From: a virus
Length of the DNA: 20,975 bases
Direction: 5' to 3' (one strand)
IMG/VR virus record: IMGVR_UViG_3300020222_003397
Coordinates: 1 to 20,975 of that record
Position numbers and translations under genes: made by a program. This document shows, one piece after another, positions 6,766 through 13,875 of this stretch (position 1 is its first letter; each line of letters begins with the position of its first letter). The notes under the pieces are model-generated. The model saw nothing but the letters and a program-made list of their open reading frames with translations. It was not told the origin of the DNA and made no database searches.

Positions 6766-7256
6766 CACCTGCCTCCTTCCTGATTCATCAGCCAGCCCCG
6801 CACCGCTGTCTCGATCTCGCTCCGATCTCCTTCATCCAGATACATATACGCCCGCCCCGGCATCACCACCTCTTTCTTCAAGACATACACCGGCACCGGC
6901 TTTCCGCCGTCCTTCTTGACAAAAATCACGCCTTTCGCCACAAACGTCTCACCCGGATAGTTCCGCGGTTTATACAACGCTGCCTCCGGCGTCAACGGGA
7001 TCGCCAGGTACTGCGCATTCCGCGGTCGGATCACCCCGCCTTCGTGATGGATCCGGGCATACGGCACGTCACGACCACCCGCTGTAATGATCACGCTGTC
7101 ACCCCGTTCACTGTTCCGGATACTCCGCAGCAGATGCCCCCGCTTCACCAAAGTCGTCCCTTTCTTGTCCGTCCGCGGCGCCACCCGCGCTTCCCGGATC
7201 CGACGCTGAATCTGACGCACCGCCAATCGTCCCACCAATATCATTAACTCACGCAC
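6765..7256 (-). CDS. Mu gpG-like virion morphogenesis/tail completion protein
   Basis: A 163-residue basic protein with the signature of the phage virion morphogenesis (gpG/HK97 gp10-like) group. It has 'LVKRGHLLRSIRNSE' (about 36-50), then 'DVPYARIHHEGGVIRPRN' (about 63-80), then 'MPGRAYMYLDEGDRSEIE' near 131-148. The usual pattern is a 'pYA.iHqfGG' core and an 'aRPFlgls..d' end, both of which are seen in variant form. Such proteins complete the tail or head-tail joint. A GTG at 7256 is taken as the start; an ATG at 7244 is a plausible alternative, and the ribosome site is weak for both. It is coupled to the next gene by TGATG. Confidence 0.65.
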   Translation of the reverse strand: MRELMILVGRLAVRQIQRRIREARVAPRTDKKGTTLVKRGHLLRSIRNSERGDSVIITAGGRDVPYARIHHEGGVIRPRNAQYLAIPLTPEAALYKPRNYPGETFVAKGVIFVKKDGGKPVPVYVLKKEVVMPGRAYMYLDEGDRSEIETAVRGWLMNQEGGR

Positions 7257-7386
7257 CGCTCACCACGCTCATCGTAGCGGCGCTTTCCTTCAGCGCCCCA
7301 GCTCCTCAACCTTCTCAACCCTCTCAACCCCTTTTTAATTCTCAATTCTTTTCCGTGCTCTCCGTGTTTTCCGTGGTTAAGCCCCA
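7257..7386 (-). repeat. Intergenic repeat cluster
   Basis: A 130-base gap made of repeats. Positions 7274-7302 hold a variant GC hairpin (one base in the 5' arm changed to GCGGCGC). Positions 7306-7331 hold CAACCTTCTCAACCCTCTCAA, a tandem 9-base unit also found at 13362-13407. Positions 7332-7349 are an AATTCTCAATTC block, and 7350-7380 are the TTTTCCGTGC…CCGTGGTTAA block. No gene is seen. Confidence 0.7.
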
Positions 7387-7782
7387 TCATAAATACTCCC
7401 CCAGTTGCCGCGTTGTACTACCAAAGAAACTCTCCACCGCACCCGGCGTTGCCACCACCAGGTCGATCTTCCCTTCTTGGATCTGAGCCAGTGTCTTCAT
7501 CGCCTCTTCCTTGTCCTTCCGAACGCTCTCCGGCACCTCGTCCCGAGCATACTGATTGAACACGTCATACTTACTGATCTGCAGACACACCCGCTTCAAT
7601 ATCGCATTATCCTCCACGTCCTTCGGATCCACCCGACCGCTGATCATCGCATCGATCACCGCCGTCACTGCCTCGATCACCGCCTCGCATTCGTCCTCAA
7701 ACTCACCTTCTTCCTTCCCCGCTGCCATTGCCGGCGCCTGGAAGCCGATCGCCACTACCAGCTCATCTACTTCGATATACAT
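7387..7782 (-). CDS. Mu gp36-like (DUF1320) protein
   Basis: A 131-residue helical protein with the layout of the DUF1320/Mu gp36 family. An N-terminal 'YIEVDELVVAIG' is followed by the helix 'CEAVIEAVTAVIDAMISGRV' (about 32-51). Next come 'AILKRVCLQISKYDVFNQYA' (about 59-78), 'VPESVRKDKEEAMKTLAQI' and 'EGKIDL', closely following the family pattern of 'vdgyLagRy', 'L...a.dia.Y.L' and 'r...al.wL..ia.G'. These proteins are thought to act at the head-tail connection. The ATG at 7782 is used, as AGGAG lies six bases upstream; a GTG just before it is less well placed. It has lost direct contact with the terminase gene through a repeat insertion. Confidence 0.7.
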   Translation of the reverse strand: MYIEVDELVVAIGFQAPAMAAGKEEGEFEDECEAVIEAVTAVIDAMISGRVDPKDVEDNAILKRVCLQISKYDVFNQYARDEVPESVRKDKEEAMKTLAQIQEGKIDLVVATPGAVESFFGSTTRQLGEYL

Positions 7783-7785
7783 CAC

Positions 7786-7903
7786 TTTCTCCTCTTTCGT
7801 GCCAAACTTCTGTCCTTTTCCTTAGCCCCGGCATTCCAGCGCAGGATAGAATCCAGTTCTTTTCCCTTCCGTTCTTTTCCGTGCCTCCCGTGGTTAATCC
7901 CCA
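7786..7903 (-). repeat. Intergenic repeat cluster
   Basis: The gap between large terminase and the gp36-like gene. Positions 7828-7862 hold the CATTCCAGCGCAGG…GAATCCAGTTC repeat (the 'WIPAYAGMT' type, a short hairpin), and 7874-7898 hold the TTCCGTGC…CGTGGTTAATCC repeat. The remainder is the ribosome site of the downstream gene. No gene is seen. Confidence 0.7.
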
Positions 7904-9487
7904 TCAAAACATCCCCACATTTCCCCGCCTCTGCAAGCTTTCATACCCCGCGCCCTGGCTCATCACCCTAAACTGCGCTACCGCTCCCGCCAACGCATCC
8001 GGTCCATCATCATACTCAGCGTGCGGAAAGCCCACCAGTTGCTCTTTCATCTGCTCCCAGTCCTCGCCAACCGTGCAGTTTATGATATGCCCCCACTGAT
8101 ACAACGGCTCCAGCATCAAGATCCGCTCTTCCTTCTTCAGCCGGCTTTCCACCCCGCTCACCGGCAGCATATACCCATATTCCTCCGCCTTTTGCGGTAA
8201 AAACTGCCAGATCAGCTTCTGCCAAAAGTTGCTCTCCATAAAATGCCGCGTCCGGAACCGCTTATCCACCTGATACATATAATCCAGCATATCCAGGATG
8301 CTCATCCGCCGCAGACAGATATCCACCACGTAATACAGCCCGCCAAACTGCGCTATCGTCACGATCGCCTTATAGTCATTCGTCTCGCCACCACCCAAGC
8401 TCGGGTCGCAATATGTCACCGTCCGCGCCACCTGCAGATCCTCCCAGCTCGGCAGCACAATGTTAAAGCCCACGTTCTTAATGCTCTTGACCAGTTCCTG
8501 GTTATACGGATTGTGCGGGTTATACTGCTTCAGCCATTCTTCCTGGAACACATCGCCATCGATCCCCGGCTTCATCATATAATGCCGATCAAATCCATGC
8601 TTTCCGACCACCGCCTGGATCGCTTCCAGCTTCTTCATCGGATACGCCGCTTCCCATGCGCTCTTGCCCTCTTCCACTGCCCGCACTGTCCGCACCTGCA
8701 CAAATCGATTATCCGGCTCCCGCTCGCATTTCATCACAAATTGTTTCAACGCACTCTGGCTGTTTGTCAGATTGCCAAGCCAGATCAACAGTCCGCCCTT
8801 CTCGCCAAATGCACCAAACGCCTCTTCCGTGACAAACTCATACTTCTGCCTCGCTATCCGTGGATTCGTGTCCAGATGGCTTTCCAGATCATCCACAATG
8901 ATCAGCCGCGGCCGATGCGGTCCGTTCATCTTGCCCCGAATCGTCTGCCGGTAGCCCTGCGCCCGATAACGCTCATTTGTCGGCGTGTTAAAGTCCGTCT
9001 CCTCGCCGATCCCCTCGTCCATCGCTATCTCCGGATAGTCATGCCTCAGCCGTGCATTGTGCTGATACTCCAGCCGGATCGCCACCGTCCGCTCTTTCGA
9101 CAACTCCCGGTCAGCACCCACGTGGATCGCAAACTTCACCTTCCCCGTCACAGCAGCCCAGATCGGCAGGATGATCGCCAGTAGCGAACTCTTCCCCGCC
9201 CCCCGGAACCAGATCTCAGCCATGATCTGGCTCTCATCATCATCCAGCGCCTCCGCTGCCTTCCGCATCTCCTCCTCGTGAAATTCGGCAAATTCAGATG
9301 TCACGTAATGCGGAAAGTAGGTCTTTGCAAAATATAGCGGATCGCCCTTCGCCTTCTTCACCCGCGCAAGCTGCTGATCCGCCGTATCGTTATGAAATAT
9401 CACGGCCCGCTCCCGGATCGTCGCCGTCAGTTCCCGGATCCGCTCCTCAAATTCCTTCCGGTTCCGGATTATCTCAACCCGGCTCAT
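7904..9487 (-). CDS. Terminase large subunit
   Basis: A 527-residue DNA-packaging motor and headful nuclease. The ATPase half has a Walker A-like 'WFRGAGKSS' (93-101), the Walker B 'LIIVDD' (195-200) and a coupling-motif-like 'WLGNL' (236-240). The nuclease half carries the three acidic sites of terminase RNase H folds: 'YCDPSLGGG' (Asp361), 'FMESN' (Glu418) and 'YDDGPDALAG' (about Asp494/Asp497). Length is normal for Mu gp28-type terminases. The ATG at 9487 overlaps the small-subunit stop by four bases (ATGA), so the subunits are translationally coupled. All key residues are present and the gene looks functional. Confidence 0.92.
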   Translation of the reverse strand: MSRVEIIRNRKEFEERIRELTATIRERAVIFHNDTADQQLARVKKAKGDPLYFAKTYFPHYVTSEFAEFHEEEMRKAAEALDDDESQIMAEIWFRGAGKSSLLAIILPIWAAVTGKVKFAIHVGADRELSKERTVAIRLEYQHNARLRHDYPEIAMDEGIGEETDFNTPTNERYRAQGYRQTIRGKMNGPHRPRLIIVDDLESHLDTNPRIARQKYEFVTEEAFGAFGEKGGLLIWLGNLTNSQSALKQFVMKCEREPDNRFVQVRTVRAVEEGKSAWEAAYPMKKLEAIQAVVGKHGFDRHYMMKPGIDGDVFQEEWLKQYNPHNPYNQELVKSIKNVGFNIVLPSWEDLQVARTVTYCDPSLGGGETNDYKAIVTIAQFGGLYYVVDICLRRMSILDMLDYMYQVDKRFRTRHFMESNFWQKLIWQFLPQKAEEYGYMLPVSGVESRLKKEERILMLEPLYQWGHIINCTVGEDWEQMKEQLVGFPHAEYDDGPDALAGAVAQFRVMSQGAGYESLQRRGNVGMF

Positions 9488-9936
9488 TGATCCCCCGCAT
9501 ACTTCCGCCTCAGCCAGTCCGCCAATAGCGGTATGTGCTTATGCAGTTTCTCTAACCACTCCCCATCATTCTCATGCTGCACAAAGTAGTTCACCGCATC
9601 CTCCATAAAACTGAACACGTTACTCAGCATCACCCGCTTCGGACGCATCTTCTCCATCATCTTCGCGATCTTCCACAGCGCATCTGCCGTTGCCGGATCA
9701 GTCAACCGCTCCTCATCCAGCGCCTTCCTGATTTCGCCCACAAACTGCCGCTCCATCTCCATGCTCAGAGCCAGCCCACTGCCGTCACGGATATCCTTGT
9801 CCCACTCTCCCTTCTTCACCCACTTATACACCGTGTCATGCGGCAGTTTCATCACTTCGCTGATCTCTCGGACACTCTTGCCTTCCACCACGTAAAACTG
9901 TCTCGCCGTCTCGATCGTCTGTTTCTTATGCGCCAT
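9484..9936 (-). CDS. Terminase small subunit (DUF1804/Mu gp27-like)
   Basis: A 150-residue DNA-recognition subunit of the packaging terminase. The N-terminus carries a helix-turn-helix (about residues 8-42): 'TARQFYVVEGKSVREISEVM' followed by 'LPHDTVYKWVKKGEW', a typical small-terminase pattern. The rest is helical and suits oligomer formation. The ATG at 9936 is preferred over an ATG 18 bases upstream because GGGG is suitably placed before it. The gene overlaps large terminase by four bases. Unlike in Mu, it lies after rather than before the portal gene. Confidence 0.8.
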   Translation of the reverse strand: MAHKKQTIETARQFYVVEGKSVREISEVMKLPHDTVYKWVKKGEWDKDIRDGSGLALSMEMERQFVGEIRKALDEERLTDPATADALWKIAKMMEKMRPKRVMLSNVFSFMEDAVNYFVQHENDGEWLEKLHKHIPLLADWLRRKYAGDQ

Positions 9937-10025
9937 CACCTGCCCCCTTTCCATGTCTTCCGTGGTTATACCCCATCTGCGCTATCTGTGGGATTATCTG
10001 CGTCATTTGCGGGAACCAACCCATC
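9937..10025 (-). repeat. Short repeat-filled gap
   Basis: Eighty-nine bases between portal-F and small terminase. On the plus strand it contains a degenerate TTTCCATGTCTTCCGTGGTTA block (9948-9968) followed by a CATCTGCG…TTTGCGGGAACC block (9974-10019). Both families recur across the window in the same orientation. No independent coding or promoter signal is recognised. Confidence 0.65.
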
Positions 10026-12605
10026 TCACACCCCATATTCCTGGAATCCACGACGTCCTTGTCCCATGTATTCGCTCACCGGATATTCCACCACCATGTT
10101 CGCCTTGCCCTCTGTGACGCTCATAACCCCTATTTTTTGCCCCTTCCTCCGCAGGTAGTAGGTTACACCCTTCCCCTGCCAGATCTCGCTCGCAGAACGC
10201 AACATTTCCACCGCCTGCCGTCCCTTGTCAGCCCGCCGCTTATCCCGATCCACTAATACCGGATAATTCAGCACGTCCTTCACCACCTCAACCTTACCAT
10301 CCAATTCTCCATTCTTTTCGCGCTTTTCCGTGCCTTCCGTGTTTTCCGTGGCTAATCCTACATCTGCGCAAACCGCGTTTTTATCCGCGCCATCTGCGGG
10401 AACCTCTCCTTCCCCCCGGTCCGCATATCGCTCATAATCCGCTTCCGCTCCACCCGGGATCTTGCCATTTTTCCCCACGTTCCCACGAAACGACGCATCA
10501 TGCTCCACGCCCGGATCTTCTCGCGTCAGCCCCGGATCTTTCTCCCCTTCCCCTTCGGTCAGTTGCTCCACGTCACAGCGGCAATTCCAGCCATTAGGCG
10601 GGTAATTCATATCCCAGAAAGGATCATCCACTGCCCGCACGATCCCGTCCAGCAACGCATGCTCTGCCCGCACCAGCTCATCCCGCATCGTCACATACTT
10701 CAGATATGGGAATAGCGCCTTGTCCGCCATCCACTGCTGCCACCGCCCGCACTGCGCCGCCGTTGTCCGTGCATTGTCAAATTCAGTCCGCAGATGATAC
10801 GGATTTGCCGAAGCATAGCCCGCCAGTTCCGCCCGCTCGATAAAGTCCGCAAAGCTCCCGCCGGCTGCCACTGCCGCTACCGCTTCCGCCTTCAGCGCTT
10901 CCACCGCTGTCCGTGTCCGCACCCCGCTGATGATCATCGCCTGGTTCCGCAACGCCGCAATCGTCCGCACGTTCTCCGCATCCCACTCGAATTCTATCGA
11001 CGGTAAGCCCCGGTTGGCGGTCTTATTACCCCGCTTCCGGTTTGCCACATACTCCAGCACCGCCGCTCTGCCCAGCTCCTGACCATACTCCGCAATGAAC
11101 CCCCTGGGAATATACGCCTCCAGATCCTCCAGCTCCGGCAATGCCCGGATCTCCATCTGCAGTTGTGCCAAACTTCTGTCCATTCCACCCACGCCCGCAT
11201 TTGCCTCCGTAGAGCAGGATGCCAATCCTACTGCCTGGGATGCCGAACTCCGATTCGGCACTGCTCTGTCACCATCCGTAGGGGCGTTTTCCCTCAGCGC
11301 CCCAGCCTCCATTCTCAATTCCTTATCCGCTCCATCCGCTTTTTCTGTCCGATCCGTTTTGCTTTTCTTTTCATCTGCGCTATCCGCGTTTTTATCCGCG
11401 TCAATCTGCGTGAACCTTTCCACCACCACCTGACCCTCCCCCGGTCGATCCACTCCATACGTTGCGTAAAAATGATCCACCGCCACCGGCACGCCCAACC
11501 GCACCAGTTTCTCATCGATCATGATCCGTCTCTCCAGATCCACCGGCTTCGGCGCTTCAAACCACACCCTCACCCCGCCACCGCCAAAGTTGATCCGATC
11601 GACCCGGTCCAATATCTCGTTCACAAACACACGTAGATCTGCCAGATCCGCGTTCAGTATGTCTTCCTTCACCTCCGCCTGCACCTCGCCCAGCGTCTGC
11701 GTCCCATACTTAGCAGCTTCCGTCGTCATCGTCTGACCCAGGATCACCTTCGTCACCCGGCTGCTCACAAATTCACACAGCACCATATACAGATCCCGGC
11801 TCTCGCTCTTCCCCGTAAAGTCCTTGAAGTCGATCTCCGTGTTCTTGCTCACCACCGCCGCCTGATCCGTGCCCAGCGCCGTCACCGCCTGCTTCAGCCA
11901 TGCGATCTCCTGCGCCGTTGCTGTCGGCTCATACTTGCCCACCCGCTGCGGTTTACCGTATGTCTCCGTAAATTGCGCCCAGTTATTGATCGCAAAACAA
12001 TAAAAAACATAATACTTCAGGATACTGTGCAACTTCGGACGGCGATAAAGATAACGCACAAACCGCATCTCTTCCAGCTCATACGGCTTGTCCTTGTGAT
12101 ACATCACGATCTCATTATCCACCTTCCGCAGATCCAGCCCGTGATACTCCCGCAACCCTGCCGGCACATACTTGCCCTCTTCCAACGCCCACAATATCTG
12201 TACAAAATGCCAGCCATACAACTTCTGCTCCAAAAATACATCGATCCAACCCGGCAGATAACGCTCCAGCAGCCCGTCATAATACTCCTGCTTCGGCTTA
12301 GGTAATGTCTCGCCAAAACTCCAGAGCGCCCGCTTGATCGCCTCTTTGCGCACATCCACCAGATACTGCAAATTGTCGTCCGCATCGATGAATAAGTCAA
12401 ACAACTCACTCAACTCCTTATACTTGCCCTCTTCACGGTACTCCCGCAACGCACTGATAATCTCTGCTGGCGTGATCCGCTCCAATACCGTCGCCCACGC
12501 ATACCGCGGCAACACCATATCCTTCATTACCGCCGATCTGCGCGCCTCTGCCAGCGCTTCCGCGCTTACGCCCATTGCCCTCGTCTTCCTAAACTTCCAA
12601 TTCAT
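10026..12605 (-). CDS. Portal (Mu gp29/DUF935) fused to Mu F-like head morphogenesis domain
   Basis: An 859-residue fusion. Residues 1-397 match the DUF935 portal family: 'EIISALREYREEGKYKEL', 'FIDADDNLQYLVDVRKEAI', 'GWHFVQILWALEEGKY', a 'TVTALGTDQAAVVS'-like region and 'ILGQTMTTEAAKYGTQ' (289-304). Residues about 545-680 match Mu F/SPP1 gp7-type minor head proteins, with 'LRTEFDNARTTAAQCGRWQQ' (605-624) and the closing 'HALLDG…PPNGWNCRC' (649-677). Portal and F are separate genes in Mu. The joint (398-478) is repeat-derived sequence, as is 733-770. The C-terminal 90 residues form a further small domain. The ATG at 12605 follows GCGAGG. It opens the late gene block after a terminator. Confidence 0.88.
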   Translation of the reverse strand: MNWKFRKTRAMGVSAEALAEARRSAVMKDMVLPRYAWATVLERITPAEIISALREYREEGKYKELSELFDLFIDADDNLQYLVDVRKEAIKRALWSFGETLPKPKQEYYDGLLERYLPGWIDVFLEQKLYGWHFVQILWALEEGKYVPAGLREYHGLDLRKVDNEIVMYHKDKPYELEEMRFVRYLYRRPKLHSILKYYVFYCFAINNWAQFTETYGKPQRVGKYEPTATAQEIAWLKQAVTALGTDQAAVVSKNTEIDFKDFTGKSESRDLYMVLCEFVSSRVTKVILGQTMTTEAAKYGTQTLGEVQAEVKEDILNADLADLRVFVNEILDRVDRINFGGGGVRVWFEAPKPVDLERRIMIDEKLVRLGVPVAVDHFYATYGVDRPGEGQVVVERFTQIDADKNADSADEKKSKTDRTEKADGADKELRMEAGALRENAPTDGDRAVPNRSSASQAVGLASCSTEANAGVGGMDRSLAQLQMEIRALPELEDLEAYIPRGFIAEYGQELGRAAVLEYVANRKRGNKTANRGLPSIEFEWDAENVRTIAALRNQAMIISGVRTRTAVEALKAEAVAAVAAGGSFADFIERAELAGYASANPYHLRTEFDNARTTAAQCGRWQQWMADKALFPYLKYVTMRDELVRAEHALLDGIVRAVDDPFWDMNYPPNGWNCRCDVEQLTEGEGEKDPGLTREDPGVEHDASFRGNVGKNGKIPGGAEADYERYADRGEGEVPADGADKNAVCADVGLATENTEGTEKREKNGELDGKVEVVKDVLNYPVLVDRDKRRADKGRQAVEMLRSASEIWQGKGVTYYLRRKGQKIGVMSVTEGKANMVVEYPVSEYMGQGRRGFQEYGV
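10316..10405 (-). repeat. Repeat-derived insert in the portal-F C-terminal region
   Basis: Inside the portal-F gene, 10322-10358 carries the CCGTGCCTTCCGTGTTTTCCG repeat family and 10361-10405 the CATCTGCG…GCGGGAACC family. They are read in frame as 'EVPADGADKNAVCADVG' and 'LATENTEGTEKREKNG' (residues 733-766). The reading frame stays open through both blocks. Confidence 0.7.
11200..11420 (-). repeat. Repeat-derived linker joining portal and F domains
   Basis: This stretch encodes residues about 398-470 of the fusion. From the plus-strand left it holds a CAGGATGCCAATCCTACTGC block with a CCGAA…TTCGG palindrome (11213-11262), the GC hairpin (11278-11306), an ATTCTCAATTC block, and a CATCTGCG…CGTGAACC block (11376-11417). 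It is translated as 'FTQIDADKNADSADEKKSK', 'GADKELRMEAGALRENAPTD' and 'VGLASCSTEANAGVGG'. It lies exactly between the two conserved domains. Confidence 0.7.
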
Positions 12606-12627
12606 ACGAACCTCGCCTCTCCATCAT
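12589..12627 (-). other. Out-of-frame mini-ORF over the portal start
   Basis: AGGAGG at 12641-12636, the best Shine-Dalgarno site here, is eight bases from an ATG at 12627. That ATG opens a 12-codon frame (MMERRGSYELEV) ending at 12589, beyond the portal ATG at 12605. The portal itself has only GCGAGG. Ribosomes loading at the strong site would read the wrong frame or reinitiate, which could set portal output. Confidence 0.35.
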
Positions 12628-12779
12628 AACATTATCCTCCTCGCACAACCCAATATATTGTCATTATGCACCGCCACCACCATCGTAGGGGCGCTTTCCC
12701 TCAGCGCCCCAGCCTCCATTCTCAATTCTCAATTCTCAATTTCATTCCTTGCCCTTCCGTGCTTTCCGTGGTTAAATCA
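12606..12779 (-). repeat. Junction between early and late gene blocks (repeats)
   Basis: On the plus strand: TTGTCATTATGCACC (12658-12672), the GC hairpin (12685-12713), a triple ATTCTCA block (12719-12741) and TTCCGTGC…CCGTGGTTAA (12745-12777). It lies between an intrinsic terminator and the late genes, so a late promoter would be expected here or inside the repeats. No convincing -35/-10 pair is visible; in Mu late promoters need the activator C. Confidence 0.7.
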
Positions 12780-12804
12780 AAAGCCCCGGTCATCCCGGGG
12801 CTTT
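12774..12804 (-). terminator. Intrinsic terminator ending the early operon
   Basis: On the minus strand a ten-pair stem (AAAGCCCCGG with CCGGGGCTTT, arms 12804-12795 and 12789-12780) closes a five-base loop and runs into TTTTGATTT. The 5' arm encodes the final Lys-Ala-Pro-Gly of the upstream gene, and the loop holds its TGA stop. It should separate early from late transcription. Confidence 0.8.
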
Positions 12805-13500
12805 CCGCTCGCGCTTCGCTTTCTGGTATTCCTTCTCCACCCATGCCGGCACCCGTCCCGTCGCTACCTTCATCAGCGATCCTTCCGCCTCCCGCAACTT
12901 TCTGATCCAATCCGGCATCTCATACCGCTTCAGCGCCTCCGCACTGCTCAATTGACTCGTCCACCTTACAAACTCCACCCACTTGTCAAACTCCCACCAA
13001 GCCCGCACCATCAGATCCCGATCCTTCACCCTTGGATCCTCTTTTTCCGCGTCAATCTGCGCCCCCATCTGCGCCGATCTGCGGGAACCCTTACTCACCC
13101 GCTCCTGACGCTTCCGCTCAAATTCATCCCACTCCGCCAGATACTCATCAAAATGACTCTTCCGGTATAGTGTGCTCGGTCGCAAATACAGCGCCATCTT
13201 CTCATCCGCCAGCCACTGCGCCGCCTTCACCTCATGCACCCGCATAAAATCTTCCAGGATATACCCCTCAATTATCAATGCCTTGATCATCACCATCACC
13301 TGCTTCGTCGCCCGGTAGCCCCGCCCCGCCTTCGCATTCAGATCCCGGATGATCTCCTCTGCCACCTTCTCAACCCCCTCAACCCCCTCAACCTTCTCAA
13401 CCTTCTTAATCACCATCAATATCCACCGGCGAAACCGCTTCTGAAGTGTCTCCACCCCGATCAGTTCCGCCGCCTTCTGCCACAGTTCCCGATCCGTCAT
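12790..13500 (-). CDS. Replisome-organiser-like protein with Phg_2220_C-type domain
   Basis: A 236-residue basic protein. Residues about 47-124 match the conserved phage C-terminal domain found in replication initiators of non-Mu phages: 'IIRDLNAKAGRGYRATKQ' (50-67), 'EGYILEDFMRVHEVKAAQW' (78-96), then 'DEKMALYLRPSTLYRKSHF' (99-117). In those phages the protein opens the origin and recruits helicase. Here the usual N-terminal DNA-binding domain is missing or reduced to about 30 residues. Repeat-derived inserts lie at residues 31-47 ('KKVEKVEGVEGVEKV') and 137-155. The ATG at 13500 has GGAGG nine bases upstream; an ATG 24 bases earlier lacks a site. It is the last gene before a terminator. The replication role is inference. 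Confidence 0.7.
   Translation of the reverse strand: MTDRELWQKAAELIGVETLQKRFRRWILMVIKKVEKVEGVEGVEKVAEEIIRDLNAKAGRGYRATKQVMVMIKALIIEGYILEDFMRVHEVKAAQWLADEKMALYLRPSTLYRKSHFDEYLAEWDEFERKRQERVSKGSRRSAQMGAQIDAEKEDPRVKDRDLMVRAWWEFDKWVEFVRWTSQLSSAEALKRYEMPDWIRKLREAEGSLMKVATGRVPAWVEKEYQKAKRERKAPG
13048..13091 (-). repeat. In-frame CATCTGCG repeat
   Basis: Within the replisome-organiser-like gene, a CCGCGTCAATCTGCG…TCTGCGGGAACC repeat is translated as 'KGSRRSAQMGAQIDAEKE'. It belongs to the same family as copies at 9974, 10361, 11376, 20188 and 20727, but is read in a different frame from the two portal-F copies. Confidence 0.6.
13362..13407 (-). repeat. Tandem nine-base repeat, in frame
   Basis: Five imperfect copies of a CAACCCCCT/CAACCTTCT unit lie inside the replisome-organiser-like gene and encode a KVE/GVE alternation (residues 31-45). 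A related run (7306-7331) is intergenic. The region is flanked by the Phg_2220_C-type domain, suggesting expansion in a tolerated linker. Confidence 0.65.
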
Positions 13501-13504
13501 CCGT

Positions 13505-13672
13505 TCAATCCTCCCTGGTCTCATAGTATATCCGCTTCACTTGCTCCGCACTCAGGAAGTACTTCTCCGCCACCACATAACGCGCTTCCTTAAACGTCAG
13601 CCCGTCTTCGATCAGTTTCTGGACTTCCCGCTTGATCAGCCGGTTCCGCTTTTCTCGGTGTTCTCGTCCCAT
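13505..13672 (-). CDS. Small helix-turn-helix protein, possibly a Mor-like activator remnant
   Basis: A 55-residue basic protein. Residues about 12-50 ('KREVQKLIEDGLTFKEARYV' then 'AEKYFLSAEQVKRIYYETR') look like a helix-turn-helix of the type seen at the C-terminus of Mor/C activators, where 'ea...va..y.vs...v.ri' is common. It lies at the end of the early region, where Mor sits in Mu. The dimerisation part of Mor is absent. The ATG at 13672 follows GGGG and GGAG; a longer frame from 13789 would overlap the upstream gene heavily. A DNA-binding role is likely; activation of late genes is speculation. Confidence 0.5.
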   Translation of the reverse strand: MGREHREKRNRLIKREVQKLIEDGLTFKEARYVVAEKYFLSAEQVKRIYYETRED

Positions 13673-13875
13673 ATCCCCATCCGCTCCATTCGCTTCCGCC
13701 AAATATTCCTCGTTCTTTCGCTCTGCGCCTCGGCATACCGCTCCCGCAGTTTTGCCGTTTCGCTTAAGTATTCTCTTCTTAATGCGCATGTTCGCTTCCT
13801 CTCTGGATCACAGTGGGCTGCCTGGCACAATTGCACCTCACAGCCCACCTGATCCTGGATCTTACTTCTGCCCAT
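13636..13875 (-). CDS. Small cysteine-motif protein
   Basis: A 79-residue basic protein with Cys12-x4-Cys17-x4-Cys22-x7-Cys30 and His21 near the N-terminus, a spacing that could bind zinc. A charged helix follows ('SETAKLRERYAEAQSERTRN'). The ATG at 13875 is chosen because GGGGG lies nine bases upstream; an earlier in-frame ATG at 13911 falls inside the preceding gene. It overlaps its neighbours on both sides, as is usual in compact phage early operons. No family is recognised. A regulator or small nucleic-acid-binding protein is plausible but unproven. Confidence 0.5.
   Translation of the reverse strand: MGRSKIQDQVGCEVQLCQAAHCDPERKRTCALRREYLSETAKLRERYAEAQSERTRNIWRKRMERMGIWDENTEKSGTG

Noticed and set aside
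8243-9184. Long plus-strand open frame opposite large terminase
   Set aside because: The terminase on the other strand has all ATPase and nuclease motifs; the antisense frame shows no motif and reflects codon bias.
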